NCBI GenBank assembly: GCA_016271365.2
Contig: CM057451.1
Span: 369,541,501-369,605,500, forward strand
Direction of reading: 5' to 3'
From: Neoceratodus forsteri
Taxonomy: Eukaryota > Chordata > Ceratodontiformes > Ceratodontidae
DNA length: 64,000 nt
The first letter of the stretch is position 1, and each line of letters starts with the position of its first letter. Shown piece by piece: positions 20,801 through 31,516 of the stretch. Both the position numbers and the translations under genes were made by a program. The notes below the pieces were generated by a model. That model saw only the letters and a program-made list of their open reading frames with translations, had not been told where the DNA came from and searched no databases.

Positions 20801-20985
20801 ATGAATATGGAGCATAGCCAGGAAAAAGTCAATTTTGCACCCCCTCAGTTCATTCTTATTATCTTCCGGCACTTTCACTGTTGAAGCCTACAACAGCGAG
20901 AAAGAACTAGTACTGCTGAGGTGGGGACTAGAATGCTTGCCATGTTATTTAAGGCATAAGATAAAGGTCTATGTGCATTACAGTT

Positions 20986-21016
20986 ATATAGATACTAACT
21001 GAATTATGGAGACTAA
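20986..21016 (+). repeat. 49-bp tandem unit, left part, interrupted by DIRS-2
   Basis: The unit 'atatagatactaactgaattatggagactaa' (shown here only as the element's left border) continues at 26678 with 'taccaaaattcag' after the DIRS. A second, uninterrupted unit lies at 26696-26745. The pair shows exactly where DIRS-2 entered. Confidence 0.85.
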
Positions 21017-21056
21017 GAAAAAATTACTCACCATAGTAATCTTGTTTCTTCCACGG

Positions 21057-21203
21057 GAATCTTACTGTATTCTGACTTATGCAGTATGGTCTCACCATAG
21101 GACTGCCCCAGAGCTGAAATGGTTAATAGAACCTATGCAAATGATGGAATGCTAGGCTTGAGCTCAGTTTTCAAACCACTGTCCCTGGTAAACAGTTCTA
21201 AAC
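21057..21203. repeat. DIRS-2 inverted terminal repeat, left copy
   Basis: Reverse complement of 26515-26666 with few mismatches. It includes 'cagtatggtctcaccatagg' and 'cctagcattccatcatttg' on the appropriate strands. Confidence 0.92.
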
Positions 21204-21440
21204 CATCAGATTCTTACAAAGCATGCACTAAGAACTATCCAACTATGCTGATACTAACAATAGTTCCCCCTAATATTAACTATAAATTTCTCCCCTTGAA
21301 AATGTCAATGTGGCACCACTAAGACTCAAGTCACAGATGCCCAAGAGAAAAACACCATACACACAGGTTTACAACATTCTTATTACAGCTGGAGAGCAGT
21401 GACCATAGGTTTCTAGTAGGGGAGGAAGGGAGGGAGCTCA

Positions 21441-21537
21441 GAATACAGTAAGATTCCCTTGGAAGAAACAAGATTACTATGGTGAGTAATTTCTCCTTCA
21501 AGCCCCAGGAAATCTTATTGTATTCTAACTTACGCAG
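21441..21537. repeat. DIRS-2 internal complementary region
   Basis: Joins a copy complementary to the 21017-end ('cttggaagaaacaagattac' then 'ggtgagtaattt') to a copy matching the 26677-end ('ttcaagccccaggaaatctt'). It lies directly after the recombinase C terminus, as in DIRS-1 and DIRS-3. Confidence 0.9.
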
Positions 21538-21539
21538 AC

Positions 21540-22700
21540 TACCCAGGCAGTACCTTTGGAGGTGGGCCTGTAACCTATTTAGGAAATGGGCTCTGCAGGA
21601 CTGCTGTATCAAACCTGCCATCCCCTCTGGCCTGGACGTCCAAACAATACTGCTTGGTAGATGTGTGGACTGTCTTCCAGGTAGCTGCCTTACAGATGTC
21701 CACTAGGGGAATGTCTCTAGCAGCTGCCAAAGAAGCTGCTATACCCCTGGTCGAATGGGCCCTGAGGCCTGCAGGTGACTGATTACCCACCTTACTGTAG
21801 CAAAACTGAATGCAGGCTACAATCCACCGTGCAATGGATCTTTTTGTGACTGGTTTTCCTTTCCCTACATCCCCATAGGTGAGGAAAAGCTGAGTTCAAT
21901 CCTGCCTATGACCTTTTGTGTGGTCAAGGTAGTAGCTTATTGCCCTTTTTACATCCAGGCTGTGCAGCCTGCATTCACCTGAGGTGGAATGATCAGTAAA
22001 AAAGACAGATAATGTAATAGACTGATTAAGGTGGAACTCTGATACCACCCTGTGCAGGAATTTTCTGTTAGTCCTAAGGACAACTTTGTCCTTGTGGACA
22101 GCTATGTACCCAGGTTCTTTAGACAATGCCTGAAGCTCACTAAACCTTCTGGCAGAGGTTATGGCTACCAGAAATACTGTTTTCCAAGTCACATACTTGA
22201 GGTCTACCGAAGACATGGTTCGAAGTGGGGTTGCATGAGCTGAACAATGCAAATGTTCAGGTCCCATATGGGAGTTGGTTCCCTGTGTGGGGGATGCAAA
22301 TGTAGCAACCCCTTAAAATATTTTTTAAACACTGGGTTTGAAGCTAGGGAAGAGCTCTTACCCGTAAACAAGTAGGCTGAGACAGCTGCCAGGTGCACTC
22401 TCAGGGTAGAGGCCCTTAAGCCCGTAGAATGTAGATAGGCAATATAGTCCAGGACCATTGACAGGCTGGCCTGGTTATGGTCCACACCCTTGTCCTGACA
22501 CCAAATGGAAAATCTCTTCGGTTTGGAAGAATAGGTTTTCTTAGTGGATGGCTTTCTGGATACTCTCAGGATTTCTATAACCCCTTCTGACAGGTGCAGA
22601 TCTGCATATTCTAAGTTCTCAAGAGCCAAGCTTTGAGCCTTAGGGGTTGCAGGTTGGGATACCTGATCCTGCCCTATGAGGATGACAGTAGGTTGTGCCT
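21540..22700 (-). pseudogene. DIRS-2 tyrosine recombinase
   Basis: Integrates the circular DIRS DNA. The N-terminal part reads SRKPSTKKTYSSKPKRFSIW and VLDYIAYLHSTGLRASTLRV (core-binding domain, about 22600-22370). The catalytic part has VAITSARRFSELQAL with the first Arg at about 22150, KVVLRTNRKFL, then after a frame break LRAHSTRGIAAS with the HxxR box at about 21757-21746, and STKQYCLDVQARG with the nucleophilic Tyr at about 21649. All four recognisable catalytic residues are present, but the gene is split over three frames. It ends just before the internal complementary region. Confidence 0.88.
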
Positions 22701-22751
22701 CCTGGGGAGACTGACTGGTTTGGTTACTGACATTGATAGAATCATGGAGCA

Positions 22752-23132
22752 CTAAGGTTGTCTGGCCCAGTCTGGGGCAATGAGAATCACTGTTGCTGGC
22801 TGGGCTCTGAGTTTGTTCAGCAACCTTAACAGCAGAGGGAAGGGAGGGAATGTATACAGAAACCTCCCCGTCCAATCCAGCAGAAGTGCATCCAGAGAGA
22901 TTGTGCCCTTGATGTGGGGTCTGCAGCAAAACTGTGGTAGCTGATGATTGCTTCGAGCTGTGAACAGGTCCACTTCCGGATTGCCCCATCTCCTGAAGAT
23001 GGCCTCCAGGACCTGCTTGTTCAATGACCAGTCGTGGTGGTGCTGGTTGTTTCTGCTGAGAGCATCTGCCAAAACATTGTCCTTTCCTGGGAGATGGACA
23101 GCTGAGAGTGAAACCTCCAGGGAATATGTCAA
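22752..23132 (-). pseudogene. DIRS-2 RNase H end and methyltransferase-like domain
   Basis: Reads LSAVHLPGKDNVLADALSRN (end of RNase H), WSLNKQVLEAIFRRWGNPEV, DLFTARSNHQLPQFCC, then DALLLDWTGRFLYTFPPFPL and ATVILIAPDW. This matches DIRS-1 at 13180-13440 and the DIRS region likened to DAM-type methyltransferases. It lies between the RNase H and recombinase genes and is a separate frame from the RNase H N-terminal half because of a frameshift near 23177. Confidence 0.7.
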
Positions 23133-23149
23133 GACCCAAATTTAAAGAG

Positions 23150-24430
23150 GAGTTGACCTTGTGCCCCCTAGTTTGTTTATGTAGTACATGTGGTTGTGTT
23201 GTCTGTTCTGACCTGAACCACCTTGCCCTCTGCTTGATTGGCGAATGACTGAAGACCCAAGAGAACTGCCCTGAGCTCCAACAGGTTGATATGCAGGAGT
23301 GATTCCTGCTTTGTCCATGTGCCATTTGCTGTGTGATCCCCCAGATGTGCTCCCCATCCTAAAAGGGATGCATCTGTCGTCAATACCAGTGAAGGGGCTT
23401 GCTGCAAGAATGGCACCCCTTGCCTGAGACTGGCCTGCTCTTGCCACCACTGTAGAACTTGGAGAAATGTCACTGTGACGGGTACTAGTTTTGACAGAGA
23501 GTCCCTTATTTGAAGCCAATGAACTCTCAGGTGGAATTGGATGTCCCTCATTTGGAACCTGGGTCCTGACACCGTTGCTGTGGAGGCTGCCATATGGCCT
23601 AGCAGCAGCAGGAAGTGTCTTGCTGGCCTTGGAAGAGGAAGCTTGAAGGAACTGGCTACCTGAATAAGGTTGTCCACTCTGTCCTGAGGGAGGAAAGCCT
23701 TTCCCTTTCGTGTGTCCACTTCTGCCACTATGAATCTGAGCAGTTGAACTGGTTCCAGAAAAGACTTTTTCTGGTTTACCAAGAACCCCAGTGAGTGTAG
23801 GGTATCTTGTGTGAGTGTCAATGCCTCTATTACATGTTGATATGACTGGCCTACTATCAGCCAGTCATCTAGGTAGGGGAACACTGACACCCCTTGTCAC
23901 CTTAGGTGTGCCACAGCCACAGCCAAACGTTTTGTAAACACTCTTGGAGCAGATGTCAGTCCAAAGGGCATTGCCCTGAATTGATAATGACCTGATGGTA
24001 ATTTGAACCTGAGATACTTCTTGTGTGATCCCCTTATTGGGATATGGAAGTAGGCATCCTTCAGATCAAGGATGCTAGCCAGTCTCCCCTGCCTTAGGAT
24101 TGGTAGTATAGTAGCCAGAGTAACCATCTTGAATTTTGATTTTGACAAATGTTTAAGTGTCTGAAATCCAGAATGGGTCGCCACTCCCATTTTCTTTATT
24201 GTGAGGAAGTACCTTGAGTACAAGCCCTTTCCCTTCTGGTCTGAGGGAACTGGCTCTATTGCTTTTTGTACTAGAAGGCTTGAAACTTCCTCTTCCAGCA
24301 AGGCTGTTTCTGATGGGGAGGAGGGTTTAAAAGATCCTTGACCTCAGCTTTGGCATTAACTTGAAGCTGAGGACAAGCCCTTGGCCCACTACCTCCAGGA
24401 CCCACTTGTCTGTGGTAATATTTCTCCACT
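23150..24430 (-). pseudogene. DIRS-2 reverse transcriptase and RNase H
   Basis: An N-terminal ITTDKWVLEVVGQGL entry (about 24420) is followed, after a frame change, by YSRYFLTIKKMG, ILDLKDAYFHIPIRGSH (motif A), HYQFRAMPFGLTSAPRVFTK up to 23897. The next frame (23890-23177) gives SVFPYLDDWLIVGQS with the YLDD box, LTTDASLLGWGAHLGDHT, NLLELRAVLLGLQSF and VQVRTDNTTT, the Asp, Glu and Asp of RNase H. A few frameshifts and a stop separate them. The catalytic residues are better preserved than in DIRS-1. Confidence 0.9.
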
Positions 24431-24492
24431 CCTAGAGGTAGTGGGCCAGCTTGCCCCCTACTGGGACTGGGGAGGCAACCTGAACAGGCACC

Positions 24493-26120
24493 TCAGTGTG
24501 TCTGCTTTGTCTGGGCTGCTGGCTGGACACTGGGCCTAGTACAGCCACTGCCCATTCTGCCTCTGCCTCTAAAGTATCCCCTTTGTTGGTACTGGGAAAA
24601 AGCTTGAGGCTGGAAAAAAGGCCTGTAGTGAGCTCTGCCCCTGCCACCTCTGGCCTGGTGTTTCTGGGGGGTAGGAGCTCTCTCTTTTGCTGCTGCACTC
24701 TTATAGGCAGCCTTGTATTCATCCATTTTATTCATATATGCTTCTGTTTGTTCTCCAAACAGAGACATAGGGTTGCAAGGGAAATCCATGGCTTTAGTTT
24801 GTGTGTCCTGCATCAGACTGGTAGTTCTGAGCCAGGCAAACCTCCTAAGTGGCACTGCTGATGCCATTTGCCTGGATGCAGTGTCACTGGAAGCCACTGC
24901 CATTCTAAACTGCTTTTTAGCAGCCTCAGTTCCCCTTTTTGCAGCTCCCTCCAGGTCAGCCACCATGGAAGAAGGAGCTGCTTTGGAAATCTCTAGCACA
25001 GTAGACCAAAGGTTCTTTTGATACCTAGCTATATAGGACACGTAAGAGGCCTGCTTAATAGCCAGAGAGGACCCTAGGTACACTTTATTTGCAATAGAAT
25101 CTATCCTCCTAGAGTCTTTATCAGGAGAGTGAGAGGCCAGGGGATGCCAGCTTTGTCACAAGCTCCAGCTGGTACAACACCTTCATGACTGGGGTGCCCA
25201 AAAAGAAATTGAGCACCAGTCTTGGCCACCCAATACTTTTTGTTTGTCTTCTTATCTGTAGGAGGCACAGAAGTGGGTGTCTGCAACAATTTCATGGTCT
25301 GCTTTTTTAAGGATTTGTGGAGTGGCATCAGTGATCTTTTTGATGCTGGCACATCCATTATCTCCTTATAGTCCTCTTCCTCCTCATCCTCTGTAGATTC
25401 CTGGGTTGGGAGGTCAAGGGTCTGTGCAACTTGCTTCATGAAAGAATAGTGGGATGTAAAATCCTCTGTTCCTTTATCAGGGGAATTTGGTCTGTGAGGA
25501 TCAGAAGAAATATCCGGATCAATGGGATCCCCAAATTCTTCATCCTCATCATCCTCCTCCTCATAGCCTTCTTCTTCAAACCGGTCCCCACCCGGGTCTG
25601 TTAAACCGGGGACCTGATTTGAACCGGGAGTTTGAACCGTAATCAGTAATGGTTGCTTGCCAACCAGAACCGGAGTCTGTAAAGACTGAATGATTCTGAT
25701 TGCGTGTGTAATCTCCTCTGCAGAAGGAACCACAGTTTTCTTTGGTTGCGGTTCCTGGTGCTTTTACTTTTTCTTAACTGCAATGGCCGGTTCAGCAGCC
25801 TTTTCAGCGGTTAATTTTTTGGCAGAGGAACTATCACCCCTTTCAGAGGGCAGCTCCTCCAGTTCAGATTGAGGACGAACCGGTTCCTCAATGGCTGGGT
25901 CAGCAGCCTTGTCAACCATCCTTTCCTTCAGTCTCTGTAAACGTCTTTCGACCGTAGACTGTGGAAAATTCTTACAGAACTCACAAGCTGTCTCAAGGTG
26001 GTCAAACCCCAGACAAAATTATCAAATTAAGTGTGGATCAGCCTTGGCAAAAAGTTCCCCGCACTCAGTACAGTGCTGGAAACCTGTATGTCCTGTTCTC
26101 TTTTTGGTTTTCTATGACAT
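24493..26120 (-). pseudogene. DIRS-2 gag-like ORF1
   Basis: The start at 26120 reads Met-Ser then a TAG at codon 3, followed by KTKKRTGHTGFQHCTECG and a Cys/His cluster (CTEC, then H-x3-CEFC) equivalent to the zinc-like cluster of DIRS-1. From 25733 an open stretch carries EEEGYEEEDDEDEEFGDP (acidic), FTSHYSFMKQVAQTLDLPTQ, LQTPTSVPPTDKK and FGHPSHEGVV. After a shift near 25100, YVSYIARYQKNLW, ASSDTASRQMASA and an Arg/Gly-rich RGGRGRAHYRPFF ... RGYFRGRGRMGSG tail follow. The basic tail suggests nucleic-acid binding. It carries a stop at codon 3, further stops in the Cys/His region and frameshifts. Confidence 0.8.
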
Positions 26121-26514
26121 AACCCAGAAACAACAATAGTGATCAACTCTGAAGTATATAGACCTTTTTTTTCCAGTTACGCTAACCAATGAAAGAACCA
26201 GGAGTTACCCCGGTTAAATTTTAAATCAAAACAACCGACTATACCCAAGTCAGTACAATTTAAATTAATAAACTTAAGAAAGACTGTAAGGGAGAATGTC
26301 GGTTTCCCCTCAGTTAACGAACCGAAGAGAAAATCAGCTACTTACCCCACGAAAACTAAAATCTAAAATTCTACCTGAAAACCAAGGACAGTGATGGGAA
26401 TACCAAAATAAACTAAAACTACTAGGTAAAAACCAAGAGAAAGAAAGTTTCTTCAAGCGATGAAGGAGAGCTCCCTTGAGATGTCTTACTGAGGCAAGCG
26501 GAGTAAAGAATCTG

Positions 26515-26677
26515 ACAGTTTAGAACTGTTTACCAGGGACAGTGGTTTGAAAATCGAGCTCGAGCCTAGCATTCCATCATTTGCATAGGTTCTATTAACC
26601 ATTTTGGCTACAGGGCACTCCTATGGTGAGACCATACTGCATAAGTCAGACTACAGTAAGATTTCCTGGGGCTTGAA
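26515..26677. repeat. DIRS-2 inverted terminal repeat, right copy, with terminus
   Basis: Pairs with 21057-21203. The outer extension ends at cctggggcttgaa (26677), after which flanking DNA resumes with taccaaaattcag. Confidence 0.92.
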
Positions 26678-26745
26678 TACCAAAATTCAGAAAAAATATA
26701 GACACTAGTTAAATTATGGGGACTAATACCAAAGTTCAGAAAAAG
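26678..26745 (+). repeat. 49-bp tandem duplication, right part
   Basis: Bases 26678-26695 complete the unit begun at 20986-21016. Bases 26696-26745 are a second whole unit with the uninterrupted junction 'gactaataccaaagttcag'. Confidence 0.85.
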
Positions 26746-28080
26746 TGAAATTATTTTTATTTTTAAAACCATCATGGTATATTTCACATCGATATTTAAA
26801 ACATATATTGATATATTTTGTTGTTACGGAAAACGTATATCTATAACATTTAACTTATGTTAAAAACATCTCTGTAGTGATGTAAATACATTATTAATAT
26901 AGCTTGAAAAAACTGCCTACTTTCTATAGCGATAAATCATTACTACTGTTACATGATAACAATATAATAAAGACAGCATTTAACATCTGGATTCCAAGCT
27001 TACATTTAACTCATTATATCCTATTGTCACTTAGAATGTTCAGGTACCCTCTGCCTGCTGCTAGAACACCTGTGTGCCTGAAGGGGTTTTAGATCTGCAG
27101 CATTCATGCAAACACACTGTGCTTAAACCTACATATCTTAAAAACCATACATCCAATTTTAAAACTGTAAAAAGAAAAGTTTTTGAGGACAAAAAGTTTT
27201 TGCAAATGAGTGAGGTTTGGTAATGTCTATTTAACTGGATTTAATGTTGTGTAAGGTTGTTTTCATATTTTAATAAATTCTGATGATTTTATCTAAATAT
27301 AATTATGCTCTGTTTACAGTCATGCAAAAATATTACATTTCTGTAAAATTGTTGATTAAAATAGTTAAAAATATACAACAAACATCTGTCATTGTCTAAA
27401 TATAAATTTTGCAAGTTTTTTTACCATTTTTTTAGTCAGAAATCAATATCTGACTCTCTTGTTATTACAGTTTGAGTTTTTTGTTCCATTCCACTGGTTG
27501 GAATTTTGCAGTGTTTAATTCTTTTATCCACTGATTTTAGTTTATGAATCTGATTATCGATTTTTTTGCTTTTCCCCTAGTTTAGTAAGAACATATTTAC
27601 ACATTACCTTAGAAGGACATATCCGGAAGTGATGCAGGAAGGAAGTGCTTTGTGAGGTCAAGTGATGTAAATAGGAAGAACAATTCCAGTGTAAGTCAGT
27701 GAGCTGACACAGGAAATGGATACATTTTTAGTGCTGGAGGTCTCTCTATGATTAATTGCATATGTGCTAGTTAAATGTGTAATTTCATTGAAAGAAACTA
27801 TTTTATTTTATTTTGCAATAAAATCCATGATAAGTATAGGAAACTGTATTTTATTTGTGCTGTTTGCTTTATCATACTGTAAATGAAGCATTATGTTGTT
27901 CATGTAAAGGTTCACAGTCTTTCAGTAAACATCATGTTACATAAATCTGTGTATTATTTAATTTCCTGGCATAGTTTATTTTTGGGGTTGTATTATGGGA
28001 TGGTTTAAGGTGAGAGAATGACTGTATGAGGAAGCACTGTGTGTTAGTGGTGGTGGTGGGGGGGGGGGTCCTGCATGCAT
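26746..28080. other. AT-rich region without recognised gene
   Basis: Strongly AT-rich sequence with many TATT/ATAT runs, presumably intronic. No coding block, tRNA or clear transposon end was seen. A 'gtggtggtggtggggggggg' run lies at about 28046-28068. Confidence 0.5.
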
Positions 28081-28630
28081 AATACAGTCTCAGATGCACT
28101 TCATATGTTCTGGGGAAATGAGAGGGGCTGTATGCATCTAATAATGGTGCTGACAGACACTGTAGATACATTATGGGTATACGTATAGGATGATGAAATT
28201 GCTGAAAAGGCACTGGTAATTTGGGGTATACTGTGTCATGGGGAAGGGGGTGGGTGTGCCTGTACTAAGGAATGATGCTCATAGGCACTGCAGTCATTTT
28301 GTGTCATGAATTGGCACCTGTCCTTGGGGTATACTCAGTTGTAGGGAAGCAGGTGGGGCTGCCTGCACCTGGTAATGGTGTTCATATGCCATGCAGAAAC
28401 ATTGTGGGTACACATACAGGGTGATGACATGTACACCTGTAAAGGTTGTGTACTATGTGCTGTGTCACATGGTTTGCCTGCATACACATGTAATATGTTG
28501 CAACATTCAGTATGGCGACTGTGTGGGTGGAAGGAGTGTGGTGTGCCTGCACCATGGAGTGATGCTCATTGTGCACATGTGTACTGTGTGCTATGTTTCA
28601 TTTGAATGGACTGTATACATCATACACTGG
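28080..28630. repeat. Degenerate tandem repeat, unit roughly 110-130 bp
   Basis: Recurring phrases: a 'ggg(g)aa..' start at about 28111, 28240 and 28348; 'gaatgatgctcata', 'taatggtgctgaca', 'taatggtgttcata' and 'gagtgatgctcatt'; 'gtgcctg/gctgcctgcacc'. Units are diverged and the phase is approximate. It directly precedes the 93-bp satellite. Confidence 0.55.
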
Positions 28631-28631
28631 C

Positions 28632-29798
28632 ACTGATCACATCACAGTGCATCAGAAGTAAGGGATGGTCTGAAGCATTATGAGCACAAGGGACCAAAGT
28701 GGTTGTGGGATGATTTGAACTTGAATAGAACATTACAGTGCATCTGAGGGTAGTGTTGGAATGAATCTTGATGTGCACAATGGACAACACCATGGTGACT
28801 GAGGAGGGATCCATATCAGTAATGCACATCACAGAGTGTCAGAGATAAAGGTTGGACTGAAGACTGATGAACAGATGGACTAAATCAGTGGCTCTGGTGG
28901 GATTTGAACCTGAACAGCACTTTACAGTGCAGTAGAGGTTGGGGCTGGACTGACACCAGATCAGTCAATGGACAACACCATTGGCTGTGGAGGGATCTGA
29001 ACCTGAAATGCACTTCACTGTTCACTACAGTTTGGGGCTCGATGGATGCATGATGAGGAGATAGATTTTACAAGTGGCTGTGGAGGGATTTGAGCCTGAA
29101 GAATACTTTACAGTGCATCAGAGATTGGGGCTGAACTGATGTCATATGAATTGATGGACTACACCAGTGGATGTAGAGGGTTTTGAACATCAAATGCACT
29201 TCACAGTGCATATGGGATTGGTCTGGACTGATACATGGTAAGTCGATGGACAACACCATCAGCTGTGGAGGATCTGATTCTGAAATGCACTTCAGTGTTC
29301 ACTACAGTTTGGGGCTCGAATGACACATGATAAGGAGACAGATCCTACAAGTGGCTGTGGGAGGATTTGAACTGAAGAATACTTTACAGTGCATCACAGA
29401 TTGGGGCTGAACTGATGGACTACACCAGTGGATGTGGAGGGTTTTGAATATGAAATGCACTTACAGTGCATTATGGGATTGGTCTGGACTGATGCATGGT
29501 AAGTCGATGGACAAAACCATCAGTTCAGGAGGGATCTGAACCTGAAATGCACTTCACTGTTCACTACAGTTTGGGGCTCGACTGATGCATGGTAAGGAGC
29601 TAGATCTTACAAGTGGCTGTGGAGGGATTTTAACCTGAAGAACACTTTACAGTGCATCAGAGGTTGAGTCTGGACTGACGTCATACGAGTCGATGGACAA
29701 CACCAGTGACTGTGGAGGGATTCAAAACTGATTTGGCCTTTACAATGCATCAGAGATTGGGGCTGGACTGATGCCAGATAAGTTGAAGGCAACACCAT
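28632..29798. repeat. 93-bp minisatellite with three-unit higher-order pattern, about 13 units
   Basis: Units start 'gtggctgtggagggat' and carry '(t)gaacctgaa', 'cacttcac(a/t)gt', 'ggggctggactgatg' and 'tggacaacacca'. Unit boundaries are about 92-94 bp apart. From about 28981 three unit types alternate: one with 'cactgttcactacag', one with 'gaagaatacttta' or 'gaagaacacttta', one with 'gtggatgtggagggttttg', giving a ~278-bp super-period repeated about three times. Non-coding; minus-strand open frames here are by-products of the repeat. Confidence 0.88.
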
Positions 29799-31180
29799 TA
29801 TTTTTTCATTTTAAACAATCAGCAACTGCGTATTAGGGAGAAAACTCAAGTGCAGAGCATGAGAGAAACATGCTACTGACCCTAACCCACTTATCATCCA
29901 TAACGCAGGGAGCAACATGCCACATAGATTTTAATATAGCCATAATCCAAACATAAACTCTTTAAAAAGTAACAAAAGGTGCTGAATTCATGTGACCTCA
30001 TCTAGTACATGCACAAGAAACACTCTCTCCCATCAGGAATGCCAGCCGGATCCATAAGATGTGATCACACAGGATGACCAGAAATTATCCCAAAATGAAC
30101 AAGGTAACAACTATGAAAACTTTTATCATAAATAAAAATAAAAACAAATAAAGTAAAAACAGATTACAAATCGAGGTTTTGGCAACGAAATGAAGTGAGT
30201 ATTTTAGGATAAGAACAGCACCTCCATCTTGAAATGAAGTTTTCAATCACCATGCTCTTCCTGCACCAGTGTGTGCTCTGACTGGTTAATGGAAATAGTG
30301 ACGTGTACAATAAGCATAGAGCAAGCATGGGGACAGTGAGGATCAATATGACCAAATGGTGACGCATTACAGAGCTAGGGCGGGTGCAAGTGAGGGCTGT
30401 CACCCCTAACTGAAACATCAAAAAAAAAAATCACTGTACACTCCAGAGCCCAGACAGCCACTTTCCCTCCAGTGACGGTTGTAAAAAAATACGAGTCCTT
30501 GCTTGAATGCTAAATAAGGTTTTAGTCTAACGTTTCAGGCACACACATTGAATAGAATAGTGGAAGACACAACAAAAGATCTGCGTGCAGGTTCCCTGGC
30601 ACTTTGACAACTAAGGCTTTGTCAGTGGGATGGTGCCTGCATCTAAGACAATCCCTTTATACCAGTTAAATTCAGAATTGATGAAGTCAGAAAATCCGAC
30701 CAATCACAGAGCTCGATTTTTAAATACAGAAATATTCAACTCACTTAGTGGTGTAAATGGACTAATAGTTATAACAATCTTGATATCAGTGACAACATGT
30801 TACTGTAGAAAAATACCCCAAAAGACAAAAAAAAATACACCAAAGTGGTGACGGCCAATCGGATTGCTCGAATAAAAAATAAAAAAATAAATTATGAAAT
30901 TAATTATAGTGTAAACCTGATCAGCTTAACATGTTACACTAAAACAAGATGATTTGTTGTTACGATACAAACTAATGGCAGAATGAACATAATACATTTT
31001 TCACAGCACATGCAAAAAATAGTAAATTTATTTATTTATGTATTAAGGCTTGTTTTCTCAAAAATAGCCAATGGGAACACATATTATATTAGGTAAAATC
31101 AGTAAGGGTACGATGTCCCTATTAGCTGGTACAACTCAATTCATCAAATGTAAACAAATGCTTGAGCTGCACCAAGAGAA
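29799..31180. other. No gene recognised
   Basis: Moderately AT-rich, presumably intronic. The stretch 30480-30650 has strings such as 'ctaacgtttcaggcacac' and 'aactaaggctttgtcagtgg' that resemble tails of Penelope-like elements, but no reverse transcriptase or long repeat accompanies them. Short A runs at 30421 and 30820. Confidence 0.4.
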
Positions 31181-31187
31181 AGATATG

Positions 31188-31289
31188 GACGCCAATTGGC
31201 GTCATCAGGCACTACAGCAAATGATTTAGGACGCCATATGGCGTCATCAGGAAAAAGAGGTATGTTTTTTTATGACGCCATATGGCATC
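31188..31289. repeat. Three spaced 16-bp palindromes, possible subterminal repeats of a DNA transposon
   Basis: gacgccaattggcgtc (31188-31203), gacgccatatggcgtc (31230-31245) and gacgccatatggcatc (31274-31289) are spaced 42 and 44 bp apart. Each is followed by atcagg. The first two are perfect palindromes and the third has one mismatch. Shortly after comes 'gagttaaaag', containing a TTAA. The motif resembles subterminal repeats of piggyBac-type elements, but no second end was found. Confidence 0.6.
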
Positions 31290-31476
31290 ATCAGGAAGGA
31301 ATGAGTTAAAAGAATTACGTTTCTAGCCACAACATTTCCAGAGTTAGACCTTTCAAAAAATATTTTCTTTAAAATAGAATAACTTGAGAACAGTTAGGGC
31401 TACATACTTTTTTATTTTTAAATGAAATCTTGGAGTCAGTTAAGTAGCACTATTATTACAATCTTATAGCTACCAT

Positions 31477-31516
31477 ATATTGATATGAAAAAACATAAAA
31501 TGTTTCATATCAATAT
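31477..31516. repeat. Perfect 14-bp-arm hairpin
   Basis: atattgatatgaaa (31477-31490) and its exact complement tttcatatcaatat (31503-31516) with a 12-base loop, in AT-rich sequence. Nothing indicates a function. Confidence 0.7.

Larger units (their letters stand above)
21017..26677 (-). mobile_element. DIRS-type retrotransposon, copy DIRS-2
   Basis: A 5.66-kb minus-strand element with inverted terminal repeats (about 21057-21203 and 26515-26666), end extensions, and an internal complementary region at 21441-21537. Gene order in element direction: gag (26120-24493), reverse transcriptase and RNase H (about 24430-23150), methyltransferase-like block (23132-22752), tyrosine recombinase (about 22700-21540). 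Its proteins align block by block with DIRS-1, but its terminal repeats are unrelated to those of DIRS-1, so it is a different subfamily. It is the most complete element in the window. It is disabled by a stop in gag codon 3 and several frameshifts. No target-site duplication flanks it. Confidence 0.93.

Noticed and set aside
28382..29798. Several 60-80 codon minus-strand frames
   Set aside because: Produced by the periodicity of the tandem repeats; no independent coding signal.
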